Shown here: one piece after another, positions 54,016-61,254 of the stretch | Position numbering within the stretch: position 1 is the stretch's first letter | Layout of the letters: the number at the start of each line of letters is the position of its first letter | Source: Collinsella aerofaciens | GTDB taxonomy: Bacteria; Actinomycetota; Coriobacteriia; Coriobacteriales; Coriobacteriaceae | Direction of reading: 5' to 3' | DNA: 64,000 nt | Assembly (NCBI RefSeq): GCF_005844325.1 | Contig: NZ_SPFY01000003.1 | Span: forward strand, 84,967 to 148,966 | The notes under the pieces: model-generated | What the model was told of the DNA's origin: nothing | Databases searched by the model: none | What the model saw: only the letters and a program-made list of their open reading frames with translations | Position numbers and translations under genes: made by a program

Positions 54016-54876
54016 ATGACAACTTCGCCTTTGGCAAACCCCACGGCCACCAGGGAGCTGCTGGAGGAGTTTGGCCTTGCGACCAAGCATCGCCTGGGCC
54101 AGAACTTTCTAATCGACAATCATGTGATCGAGCGTATCTGCGAGCTTTCCGAGCTCACGGGCGATGAGCGCGTGCTCGAGGTTGGCCCGGGCGTTGGTAC
54201 GCTCACGCTTGCGCTGCTGCAGGAGGCGGCGTGTGTCACGTCGATCGAGGCCGACCCCGAGCTCGAGCCGGTGCTCGATGCCCACGCCGCCGACTACGCC
54301 AACTTCCGCTTTATCATGGGCGACGCGCTCAAGGTGGGTCCGGAGCAGATTGAGCAGGCTGCGGGCGGTGAGCCGACGGTGTTTGTCGCGAACCTGCCCT
54401 ATAACGTGGCGGCGACGATCATCCTGCAGTTCTTCCAGACGATGCCTGCACTCAAGCGCGCCGTCGTCATGGTTCAAAAGGAGGTTGCCGATCGTATTGC
54501 CGCAGTGCCGGGTAACAAGACCTATGGTGGCTACACGGCAAAGCTGGGCCTGTATGCGCAGGTTACGGGTCGCTTTGAGGTTCCGCCGCGTTGCTTTATG
54601 CCGGCGCCGCACGTTGACTCGGCTGTCGTGCGTATCGACCGTGTTGACGGCGTGGTGCCCGAAGGACTCGATCGCGAATTTGTGGCCCGCGTGATTGATG
54701 CTGCATTTGCCCAGCGTCGCAAGACCATCCGCAATTCCATGAGCGCCAACGGCTTTGCCAAGGACGTGCTCGATGCCGCCTTTGAGGCTTGCGGTATCGC
54801 ACCCACCACGCGCGCCGAGACGCTTGATGTTGCCGACTTTGTCCGTCTGGCCCGGGAGCTAATCCATGATGCCTAA
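54016..54876 (+). CDS. rsmA: 16S rRNA dimethyladenosine transferase (KsgA)
   Basis: A 286-residue methyltransferase that dimethylates A1518/A1519 of 16S rRNA. The motifs LGQNFLIDNHVIERI, VLEVGPGVGTLTLALL, VANLPYNVAATIIL and the C-terminal FAQRRKTIRNSMS are characteristic. AAGGAGG precedes the start. Its end overlaps tatD by 11 bp, an uncommon order (tatD more often precedes rsmA). Confidence 0.96.
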   Translation: MTTSPLANPTATRELLEEFGLATKHRLGQNFLIDNHVIERICELSELTGDERVLEVGPGVGTLTLALLQEAACVTSIEADPELEPVLDAHAADYANFRFIMGDALKVGPEQIEQAAGGEPTVFVANLPYNVAATIILQFFQTMPALKRAVVMVQKEVADRIAAVPGNKTYGGYTAKLGLYAQVTGRFEVPPRCFMPAPHVDSAVVRIDRVDGVVPEGLDREFVARVIDAAFAQRRKTIRNSMSANGFAKDVLDAAFEACGIAPTTRAETLDVADFVRLARELIHDA

Positions 54877-55783
54877 TGCCGCATGCGTGACGTTTACCAA
54901 GAAAAAGAAGACGGTCGCCTGCCCCGTGCCCTTGGCACCGCTTGCCGACACGCATGCGCATCTGCTTTCGTTTTGGGGCAAAGAAGTGCCCGAGACGCTC
55001 GTGCGCGCCAAAGCCGCGGGCGTCGACCTGTTGGTGACGATGTTCGACCCCATCGCTGACAAACGCAGCGTGACGGACTATAGCGACTGGCTCGTGCGCG
55101 AAATTCTGCCGATGCAGGATATCCCGCAGATCAAGTATCTTGCCGGCGTGCATCCGTATGGCGCGCCGGACTATACCGACGACGTTCACGCACAGGTCGT
55201 TGCCGCACTCGATGACCCTTTGTGCGCCGGTATCGGCGAGATCGGTCTGGACTACCACATGGATTACGACGACGATATCGCGCCGGCGCCCCACGACGTG
55301 CAGATCGACTGTATGGCGCGCCAACTCGAGGTCGCCGTACGCCGCAATGTGCCGGTAGAGCTGCATCTGCGTCATGAGGATACGGACGAGGAGCGCACCT
55401 CGCATGTGGACGCCTACAACGTGTTGCGCGAGGTCGACGTGCCCCAGGCCGGTTGCGTACTGCACTGCTTTGGCGAGGACCGCGCCACGATGGAGCGCTT
55501 TGTGGAGCTGGGCTGCTATATCGCCTATGGTGGCGCGGCCACCTTTAAGCGCAACGACGACGTGCGCGAGGCATTTGCGGCAACCCCACTCGATCGAATT
55601 TTGTTCGAGACGGATTGCCCGTATATGGCTCCGGAGCCCATCCGCGGTCTTGAATGCGAGCCCGCAATGATCTCCATTACGGCAAACGCGCTGGTTAACG
55701 ACCGTGTCGATCGCACAGGTGAGGACGCCGAAACAATCGCGCAAGCCGCTTGGGAAAATGCCTGCAAACTTTTTCAAAAATAG
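54866..55783 (+). CDS. tatD: TatD-family metal-dependent hydrolase
   Basis: A 305-residue TIM-barrel hydrolase of the TatD DNase family. Metal ligands are visible in DTHAHL, GVHPY, GEIGLDYH, HLRHED, HCFGED and ETDCPYMAPEP. TatD proteins have 3'-5' exonuclease activity on DNA. An N-terminal ~25 residues rich in Lys (FTKKKKTVACP) precede the barrel. Adjacent ATG codons at 54866 and 54869 lie inside rsmA, so translation is probably coupled. tRNA-Leu follows. Confidence 0.9.
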   Translation: MMPNAACVTFTKKKKTVACPVPLAPLADTHAHLLSFWGKEVPETLVRAKAAGVDLLVTMFDPIADKRSVTDYSDWLVREILPMQDIPQIKYLAGVHPYGAPDYTDDVHAQVVAALDDPLCAGIGEIGLDYHMDYDDDIAPAPHDVQIDCMARQLEVAVRRNVPVELHLRHEDTDEERTSHVDAYNVLREVDVPQAGCVLHCFGEDRATMERFVELGCYIAYGGAATFKRNDDVREAFAATPLDRILFETDCPYMAPEPIRGLECEPAMISITANALVNDRVDRTGEDAETIAQAAWENACKLFQK

Positions 55784-55786
55784 TTC

Positions 55787-55815
55787 TTGCGTTCGCGGTG
55801 GCGCTCCGTTATTCT
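55787..55815 (+). promoter_or_regulatory. tRNA-Leu promoter
   Basis: TTGCGT (55787-55792), a 17-bp spacer and TATTCT (55810-55815), about 12 bp before the tRNA 5' end. Confidence 0.75.
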
Positions 55816-55826
55816 AATTCCTGCAC

Positions 55827-55913
55827 GCGGGCGTGGCGGAATTGGCAGACGCGTACGGTTCAGGTCCGTATGGGGGCAACCCCATGAAGGTTCAAGTCCT
55901 TTCGCCCGCACCA
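55827..55913 (+). tRNA. tRNA-Leu (CAG)
   Basis: An 87-base class II tRNA with a long variable arm. Acceptor GCGGGCG/CGCCCGC, anticodon stem TACGG/CCGTA enclosing TTCAGGT (anticodon CAG), T-arm GGTTCAAGTCC, encoded CCA. The terminator (55924-55949, AGCTCCCA/TGGGAGCT then TTTTTTG) is part of the duplicated segment described next. Confidence 0.97.
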
Positions 55914-56143
55914 TTAAATGAAAGAGCTCCCAGCGATGGGAGCTTTTTTGTTATGAGCCCATCGCAGGGACTTGAACCTGCGAAGGAGCGAGCGTAAAGA
56001 AAACGCGGAGCGTTTTAGCGAGCTGGCGAGTCCGCCGGCAGGCGGGCGAAGCCGGTGCGGATCCGCGCAGCGGATACGCGGACGTCCTTTCGCCCGCACC
56101 ATTAAATGAAAGAGCTCCCAGCAATGGGGGCTTTTTTGTTATG
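55896..56143 (+). repeat. tRNA-Leu 3'-end duplication flanking a conserved core element
   Basis: A 60-bp segment comprising the tRNA-Leu 3' end, CCA, spacer and terminator (55896-55955) is repeated at 56084-56143 with only two mismatches. Between the copies lie an inverted T-arm-like sequence (AGGGACTTGAACCT, around 55966-55979) and a ~92-bp core (55991-56082) that recurs at 60971-61062 beside tRNA-Arg with over 90% identity. The core begins with the perfect hairpin AAAACGC-GGA-GCGTTTT and contains further hairpins. Confidence 0.88.
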
Positions 56144-56200
56144 CACAATCTCCTTGGACGGGTATCCTAATGCCAACGTGTGCCTATCAGAGGAGAGACC

Positions 56201-57139
56201 ATGCTGTTGTCCGGTATCATTGCCGCCCTTACGAGCCTTTTGATTCCCATCATCATTTTGTTGCTGCTGCTTCCCAACGCCTGCTATGTCGTTGAACAAC
56301 AGCATGCCGTGATCATCGAGCGTCTGGGCAAGTTTAACCGCATCGTCAACGCGGGCTTCCACATGAAGGTGCCCGTGATCGACCGCAAAGCCGCCACGGT
56401 GAGTCTGCGCACCATGAAAAACGGTTTTGGTATCGACGTTAAGACCCAGGATAATGTGACCATCGGCCTCGAGGTCTCTGCTCAGTACCACGTGAGCTAT
56501 GACATGGGTGCTGGCCCGGCAGATTCGGGTATCTACAAGAGCTACTACATGCTGCAGGAGCCCGTCGACCAGATGCGTGACTTCATCACCGACGCCCTGC
56601 GCTCTTCGATTCCCGTCTACACACTCGATGAGGTCTTTGCCAAGAAGGATGACATCGCCAAGGACGTCAACGCTACCGTTTCCGAGCAGATGGCCGCCTA
56701 CGGCTTCACCCTCGTGTCGACGCTCATCACCAAAATCGCACTGCCGACCGAGGTCGAGAACTCCATGAACGACATCAACGCCGCCCAGCGCAAGCGCGCT
56801 GCGGCACAGGAGCTCGCCGAGGCCGACCGCATCAAGCGCGTCACCGAGGCGACCGCCGAGGCCGAGGCTATGGAAAAGGCGGGCGAGGGCATCGCCAACC
56901 AGCGCAAGGCCATTGCACTGGGTATCAAAGATTCGCTCGAGATCATCCAGGAGACGGGTGTCGGCAATGACGAGGCCAACCAACTGTTCATGTTTACGCA
57001 GTGGTCCGAGATGATGACGGAGTTCGCTCGCACGGGTAAAACCTCGACGGTCGTGCTGCCGAGCGACTTTTCGCAGTCGGCCTCTATGTTCGAGCAGATG
57101 CTGGCTGCCGGTAAGGTTCAGAACGAGTCAAAGGAGTAG
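56201..57139 (+). CDS. SPFH/Band 7 (stomatin/prohibitin-like) membrane protein
   Basis: A 312-residue protein with an N-terminal membrane helix (LLIPIIILLLLLPNACYVV) and a Band 7 domain (VVEQQHAVIIERLGKFNRI, ITDALRSSIPVYTLDEVFAKKDDI), followed by an Ala/Glu-rich coiled coil (AQRKRAAAQELAEADRIKR). Such proteins form oligomeric microdomain scaffolds and help membrane-protein quality control. No NfeD partner is adjacent. The start at 56201 is set by GAGGAGAG. rlmH follows after 6 bp. Confidence 0.9.
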   Translation: MLLSGIIAALTSLLIPIIILLLLLPNACYVVEQQHAVIIERLGKFNRIVNAGFHMKVPVIDRKAATVSLRTMKNGFGIDVKTQDNVTIGLEVSAQYHVSYDMGAGPADSGIYKSYYMLQEPVDQMRDFITDALRSSIPVYTLDEVFAKKDDIAKDVNATVSEQMAAYGFTLVSTLITKIALPTEVENSMNDINAAQRKRAAAQELAEADRIKRVTEATAEAEAMEKAGEGIANQRKAIALGIKDSLEIIQETGVGNDEANQLFMFTQWSEMMTEFARTGKTSTVVLPSDFSQSASMFEQMLAAGKVQNESKE

Positions 57140-57145
57140 GCACGC

Positions 57146-57616
57146 GTGAAATACACCGTCGTTTGTGTTGGCAAGCTCAAAGAGCGCTTTTGGAAGGACG
57201 CGTGCGCTGAGTACACCAAGCGCCTAGGCGCCTATGCCAAGGTGGATATCCGCGAGGTGGCCGATATCGACCCGGCTAAGGCGGGCGGCGTGGATGCCGC
57301 GCGCGACAAGGAGGGGGCGGCAATTCTTGCTGCATTGCCGTCTCGAGCTCATGTGATCCTGCTGGCTATCGAGGGCAAGGAGCGTTCGAGTGAGGAGCTC
57401 TCGGCGAGGCTCGACGATCTTATGCTGCGAGGCAGCAGCGACATCGCCTTTGTGATTGGCGGTTCGGACGGCGTGAGCGATGAGGTGCGCGCCCGCGCCG
57501 ACGAGATGCTCAGCTTTGGACGCATTACCTTGCCGCATAACTTGGCGCGCGTGGTGCTGCTGGAGCAAATCTACCGCGCCTGCAAGATCAGCCGTGGCGA
57601 GCCGTATCACAAATAG
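57146..57616 (+). CDS. rlmH: 23S rRNA (pseudouridine1915-N3)-methyltransferase
   Basis: A 156-residue SPOUT methyltransferase that modifies helix 69 of 23S rRNA. The knot motifs VILLAIEGKERSSEE, FVIGGSDGVSDEV and the C-terminal LPHNLARVVLLEQIYRACKI and GEPYHK are diagnostic, and the length is standard. It starts 6 bp after the SPFH gene, indicating cotranscription. Confidence 0.96.
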   Translation: MKYTVVCVGKLKERFWKDACAEYTKRLGAYAKVDIREVADIDPAKAGGVDAARDKEGAAILAALPSRAHVILLAIEGKERSSEELSARLDDLMLRGSSDIAFVIGGSDGVSDEVRARADEMLSFGRITLPHNLARVVLLEQIYRACKISRGEPYHK

Positions 57617-57689
57617 GTCGGCAATACGAAACAATGGCGTGGGACAATAGCTTTCGTTTTGAAGAGCGTGTCTGAGAGGACTATGAGAT

Positions 57690-58460
57690 ATGAAGATTGG
57701 ATTTGTCGGTTTTGGCAATATGGCGAGCGCTATGGCCGATGGCTGGATCGCTGCCGGTGTAGCTGCGAGCGACATGTGCGCCTGCGCGGGTCGCTACGAC
57801 GCACTGGTTGAGCGCTGCGAGGCGCGCGGCATGGTCGCCTGCCACGATGCCGCCGAGGTTGTCGCCGCATCCGATATCGTGGTCGCTGCGGTCAAACCGT
57901 ACATGATCGAGAAGGTATTCGCCCCGCTCAAGGATGCTCTTGCCAAAAAGGTCGTTCTGTCGGTTGCCTGGACCTGGGACAGTGCCAAGTGGGAGCAGGT
58001 CCTGCCGGGCGTCGCGCATATCTCGACGGTGCCCAACACACCGGTTTCGGTGGGCGAGGGCGTCATCGCTTGCGAGAAGGCTTCCACGCTTAGTGATGAG
58101 CAGAGCGCCGTGGTGCTTGATCTGCTTGGCAAGCTCGGTGCGGTGGTCGAGCTTGATACGAGCCTGCTGTTCGTGGGCGGCACGGTGGGTGGTTGCGCTC
58201 CGGCATTTGTCGCTATGGCAATCGAGGCCCTGGGCGATGCGGCGGTCAAGCACGGTATCCCGCGTGCCGATGCCTATCGCATTGTGAGCCAGATGGTGCT
58301 AGGTACGGCAAAGTTGCAGCTTTCAACTGGTCAGCATCCTGCGGCGATGAAGGATGCCGTATGCTCGCCCGGTGGCGCCACCATCAAGGGCGTCGTTGCG
58401 CTCGAGGATGCCGGCATGCGCAGTGCCCTGGTCAAGGCAATCGACGCAACTCTCCAGTAA
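57690..58460 (+). CDS. proC: Pyrroline-5-carboxylate reductase
   Basis: A 256-residue NAD(P)H-dependent enzyme completing proline synthesis. The Rossmann N-terminus KIGFVGFGNMASAM, the VVAAVKPYM segment, the PNTPVSVGEG loop and the C-terminal signature (DAVCSPGGATIKGVVALEDAGMR, outlined: CSPGGATIKGV) are present. It follows rlmH after ~70 bp. A repeat whose AACCTGCCA/TGGCAGGTT arms (58462-58470 with 58488-58496) and following T residues could serve as its terminator lies right after the stop. Confidence 0.95.
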   Translation: MKIGFVGFGNMASAMADGWIAAGVAASDMCACAGRYDALVERCEARGMVACHDAAEVVAASDIVVAAVKPYMIEKVFAPLKDALAKKVVLSVAWTWDSAKWEQVLPGVAHISTVPNTPVSVGEGVIACEKASTLSDEQSAVVLDLLGKLGAVVELDTSLLFVGGTVGGCAPAFVAMAIEALGDAAVKHGIPRADAYRIVSQMVLGTAKLQLSTGQHPAAMKDAVCSPGGATIKGVVALEDAGMRSALVKAIDATLQ

Positions 58461-58461
58461 A

Positions 58462-58617
58462 ACCTGCCATTTAGGGACAGGTTTATTTTGGCAGGTTTTT
58501 CCTGCGGTTTTGTCGTATGTGCGAAAAGCGCCCCGCAACTGGCTCAATTCCAGTTGCGGGGCGCTTGCGTTTGCCCAGATAAAACCGACCAAAATAAACC
58601 TGGCCCTTTTTGGCAGG
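58462..58617. repeat. Two inverted AACCTGCC cassettes with a strong central hairpin
   Basis: The first cassette (58462-58497, plus) and the second (about 58567-58617, minus) share AACCTGCC...AGGGMCAGGTTTATTTTGG with the copy at 7644-7696; the minus copy also shares TCTGGGCAAACG. Between them is a perfect 16-bp hairpin (58527-58542 with 58550-58565). The minus copy abuts the stop of a 57-residue membrane protein. Confidence 0.75.
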
Positions 58618-58791
58618 TTAGTCCCAGAAGCTGTCTTCCTCATCCTCGGACTTGGGTCCGCGGTCGACGTACATCTTATGGGTACGCTTCTCCATTACAA
58701 AGGCAAGAATCGCAAATAACAGGATGCCGCCGGCGAAAAGGATGGCAAAACCGGTGCGGGTGCCAAACAAAAAGGAAAAAACTGCGTCCAT
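58618..58791 (-). CDS. Small single-pass membrane protein, 57 residues
   Basis: A short frame of 57 residues: MDAVFSFLFGTRTGFAILF, then a continued helix (GGILLFAILAFVMEK) and a charged, acidic tail ending DEEDSFWD. It has one clear membrane helix and a short outside N-terminus. AGAAGG lies 7 bases before the ATG. It is divergent from serS. I recall similar uncharacterised small proteins in Coriobacteriia but cannot name the family safely. Confidence 0.7.
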   Translation of the reverse strand: MDAVFSFLFGTRTGFAILFAGGILLFAILAFVMEKRTHKMYVDRGPKSEDEEDSFWD

Positions 58792-58815
58792 TGGGTGCCT
58801 TCTTGCGTAGTTGAG

Positions 58816-58845
58816 TTGGGTCGTAAACGCTCATAAGTATATACT
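58816..58845 (+). promoter_or_regulatory. Candidate serS promoter
   Basis: TTGGGT (58816-58821), an 18-bp spacer and TATACT (58840-58845). The palindrome AGGTTGCAACCT follows at 58860-58871. No T-box sequence is present in this leader, unlike pheST. Confidence 0.55.
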
Positions 58846-58902
58846 TGCCCATACATGTACAAGGTTGCAACCTAAATGGAATGTATATCGCCGGAGGATC
58901 TA

Positions 58903-60186
58903 ATGCTTGATATCAAGTTTGTTCGCGAGAACCCCGATGCCATCGATGTCGCCATGGCTAACCGCCAGACGTCTTGGGATCGCGAGAAGTTCTTTGAGCT
59001 CGACGACGAGCGCCGTGCCGTCATCACCGAGGTCGAGGAGCTCCAGGCTACGCGTAATGCCGAGTCCAAGAAGATCGGCGCCCTGATGAAGGAGGGCAAG
59101 AAGGACGAGGCCGAGGCTGCCAAGGAGGCCGTGCGCGCCGTCAACGAGAAGATTGACGGTCTGGCCGAGCGTCGTACCGCCCTCGAGCAGGAGCAGTACG
59201 ACTTCATGGCTCACCTGCCCAACATTCCTTGCGAGGCCACGCCGTACGGTAAGGACGAGGACGAGAACATCGAGCGTCGCCGCTGGGGCACCCCGCGCGA
59301 GTTCGACTTCGACTTTAAGCCGCACTGGGATCTGGGCACCGATCTGGACATCCTCGACTTCGAGCGTGGCAACAAGCTCTCCGGCAGCCGCTTTACCGTT
59401 CTCGGTGGCGCCGGCGCCCGCCTGGAGCGTGCCCTTATCAACTTCTTCCTCGATACGCACACCAGCCGTGGCTTCAAGGAGTGGTGGCCGCCTATCGTCG
59501 TCAAGCGTCAGACTATGTTCGGCACGGGCCAGCTGCCCAAGTTCGAGGACGACGCCTATCATGTCTCGGGCGACAACTTCCTGATCCCCACCGCCGAGGT
59601 CGTGCTCACCAATCTGCACGCCGGCGAGGTCCTCGATGCCGACACCCTGCCGCGCCGCTACACCGCCTTCACCCCCTGCTTCCGCGAGGAGGCCGGTTCC
59701 GCCGGTCGCGACACCCGCGGCATCATCCGTCAGCACGAGTTCGACAAGGTCGAGATGGTCAAGTTCGCTAAGCCGGAGGAGTCCGACGAGGAGCTCGAGA
59801 CCATGACCGCCGAGGCCGAGTACCTGCTGCAGCAGCTGGGCCTTCCGTATCGCGTGATTAGCCTGTGCACCGGCGACTTGGGCTTCTCTGCCCGTCAGAC
59901 CTACGACGTCGAGGTTTGGCTGCCGAGCTACAACGCCTACAAGGAGATCAGCTCCTGCTCCAACTGCGGTGACTTCCAGGCTCGCCGCGCCAACATCAAG
60001 TATCGCGACCCCGAGAACTTCAAGGGTTCGCGCTACCTGCACACTCTCAACGGTTCCGGCTTGCCGGCCGGCCGCACCATGGCCGCTATTCTGGAGAACT
60101 ACCAGAACGCCGACGGCACCATCACGATCCCCGAGGTCTTGCGTCCTTACATGGGCGGTCTCGAGAAGATCGAGCCGGTCGCGTAA
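58903..60186 (+). CDS. serS: Seryl-tRNA synthetase
   Basis: A 427-residue class II synthetase. The N-terminal coiled-coil arm (about residues 25-105) reads tRNA-Ser. Motif 2 ([18 protein letters not shown]) and motif 3 ([18 protein letters not shown]) are intact. The start at 58903 follows CCGGAGGA; a longer frame begins at 58876. A tRNA-Ser lies 3.6 kb downstream. Closed by a terminator. Confidence 0.96.
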   Translation: MLDIKFVRENPDAIDVAMANRQTSWDREKFFELDDERRAVITEVEELQATRNAESKKIGALMKEGKKDEAEAAKEAVRAVNEKIDGLAERRTALEQEQYDFMAHLPNIPCEATPYGKDEDENIERRRWGTPREFDFDFKPHWDLGTDLDILDFERGNKLSGSRFTVLGGAGARLERALINFFLDTHTSRGFKEWWPPIVVKRQTMFGTGQLPKFEDDAYHVSGDNFLIPTAEVVLTNLHAGEVLDADTLPRRYTAFTPCFREEAGSAGRDTRGIIRQHEFDKVEMVKFAKPEESDEELETMTAEAEYLLQQLGLPYRVISLCTGDLGFSARQTYDVEVWLPSYNAYKEISSCSNCGDFQARRANIKYRDPENFKGSRYLHTLNGSGLPAGRTMAAILENYQNADGTITIPEVLRPYMGGLEKIEPVA

Positions 60187-60209
60187 ATTGGCTGCATAGG
60201 GGATATGCA

Positions 60210-60238
60210 AGGGCGCTCCTTCGGGGGCGCCCTATTTC
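60210..60238 (+). terminator. serS terminator
   Basis: A 10-bp stem (60210-60219 with 60224-60233, one G.T pair) with a TTCG tetraloop, then ATTTC. Confidence 0.75.
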
Positions 60239-60286
60239 GTGCGCAGGTCCATACCATGCCGTGCGGACAGCTCAATAGAAAACACA

Positions 60287-60300
60287 CGAACAACTGTTCT
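60287..60300 (+). promoter_or_regulatory. LexA (SOS)-box-like palindrome
   Basis: CGAACAACTGTTCT matches the Gram-positive/actinobacterial LexA consensus CGAACRNRYGTTCG at 12 of 14 positions. A -10-like TATGCT follows at 60321-60326, so the box would overlap the -35 region of the next gene. Confidence 0.45.
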
Positions 60301-60359
60301 GTATACAGCCATCTACCTGCTATGCTTTTGCTAAATAAGAGCGAGAGAAAGGGGACGCG

Positions 60360-60737
60360 ATGGAGCTGTTTGATGATCGGGTGGTTTTGTTTGAGAGCGA
60401 CGAGGGCGGGGAGTACCTGATTGTAACGTGTGAGCCGTCTGGCATGGGTGGCCTGGTGGTTCGACAGACGAGCGAGGGTCCGTTGACACAATGGTGCTTT
60501 GAGGAGTCGCCGCATGTGGTCGAGACCTTTGTGACGCACGAGGGACTTGTGGCGCTGGAGCACTTCTATGGAGTTGGGACTTCCAACCAGGTCGCGCGCA
60601 TGCTGAGCATCTCGTTTGCCGATTATGATTGTGCCCAGCGGGTGAGATCGCTCCTGAGGGAACTTGACGCTAAGTTCGACGTGATCGAAAAGCCAATCGA
60701 TCGTACGGGGAACGGCGGTATATGCGGAGCAGCATGA
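60360..60737 (+). CDS. Hypothetical protein, 125 residues
   Basis: I do not recognise this family. The product is acidic, begins MELFDDRVVLFESDEGGEY and contains SFADYDCAQRVRSLLRELDAKFDVIEKP (outlined: DCAQRVRSLLRELDAKF), a helix of regular charge spacing. No membrane segment or known catalytic motif is seen. GAAAGGGG precedes the ATG. The upstream LexA-like palindrome suggests possible DNA-damage control. It lies between serS and tRNA-Arg. Confidence 0.72.
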   Translation: MELFDDRVVLFESDEGGEYLIVTCEPSGMGGLVVRQTSEGPLTQWCFEESPHVVETFVTHEGLVALEHFYGVGTSNQVARMLSISFADYDCAQRVRSLLRELDAKFDVIEKPIDRTGNGGICGAA

Positions 60738-60773
60738 CAAAACTGCGTTCCACAAAAAAGTTTGAGATTGTGC

Positions 60774-60802
60774 TTGACTCCAATAAGCTAAAGTGGTTTT
60801 AT
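60774..60802 (+). promoter_or_regulatory. tRNA-Arg promoter
   Basis: TTGACT (60774-60779), a 17-bp spacer and TTTTAT (60797-60802), 12 bp before the tRNA 5' end. Confidence 0.75.
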
Positions 60803-60814
60803 ATGTCTTGCGCT

Positions 60815-60891
60815 GCGGCGTTACCTCAGCTGGATAGAGGGTCTGACTACGAATCAGAACGTCATAGGTTCGAATCCTATACGCCGCACCA
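60815..60891 (+). tRNA. tRNA-Arg (ACG)
   Basis: A 77-base cloverleaf. Acceptor GCGGCGT/ACGCCGC, anticodon stem TCTGA/TCAGA enclosing CTACGAA (anticodon ACG), T-arm AGGTTCGAATCCT, encoded CCA. Its 3' end and terminator are duplicated downstream. Confidence 0.97.
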
Positions 60892-61121
60892 TTTGAGATT
60901 AAAGCTCCCGGCAACGGGGGCTTTTCTTTTACGTAAGCACTGCATGGATTCGAACCTCGGTCGAGGCGCGGGCGTAAAGAAAACGCGGAGCGTTTTTAGC
61001 CCGCGGGCGAGCACGCCGGAAGGCGGGCGAAGCCGGTGCGGATCCGCGCAGCGGATGCGCGGAATCCTATACGCCGCACCAATCGAACTTAAAGCCTCCG
61101 GCAACGGGGGCTTTTCTTTTA
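60873..61121 (+). repeat. tRNA-Arg 3'-end duplication flanking the same conserved core element
   Basis: The tRNA-Arg 3' end from AATCCTAT through CCA, spacer and terminator (60873-60931) is repeated at 61063-61121 with a divergent 9-base spacer. Between lie an inverted T-arm-like GGATTCGAACCTC (about 60946-60958) and the ~92-bp core (60971-61062) shared with the tRNA-Leu locus. After the second copy, a second inverted T-arm-like stretch (GGGTTCGAGCCTCGG, about 61136-61150) begins another unit that then diverges. Confidence 0.88.
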
Positions 61122-61254
61122 GGCGGACGCCGCATGGGTTCGAGCCTCGGTCAAAGGGGACTATTTCTCATCGACTCGTGTAAGATTTCGAGTATGCGCC
61201 TCGGTGAGCCCGTGGCGCGCTCTTTCTTTAGACGACCGATTAGGGTGATATTTC

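Noticed and set aside
55914..56148. Short minus-strand frames in the tRNA-Leu element sharing RIRCADPHRLRPP with a frame at the tRNA-Arg element
   Set aside because: The shared peptide follows from DNA identity of the core; an indel breaks the frame between loci and no ribosome site is present. Treated as noncoding.
60147..60914. Minus-strand 255-codon open frame with RIRTYDVLIRSQTLYPAEV
   Set aside because: This peptide is the antisense translation of the tRNA-Arg gene; the frame also runs over the end of serS. No ribosome site or family support.
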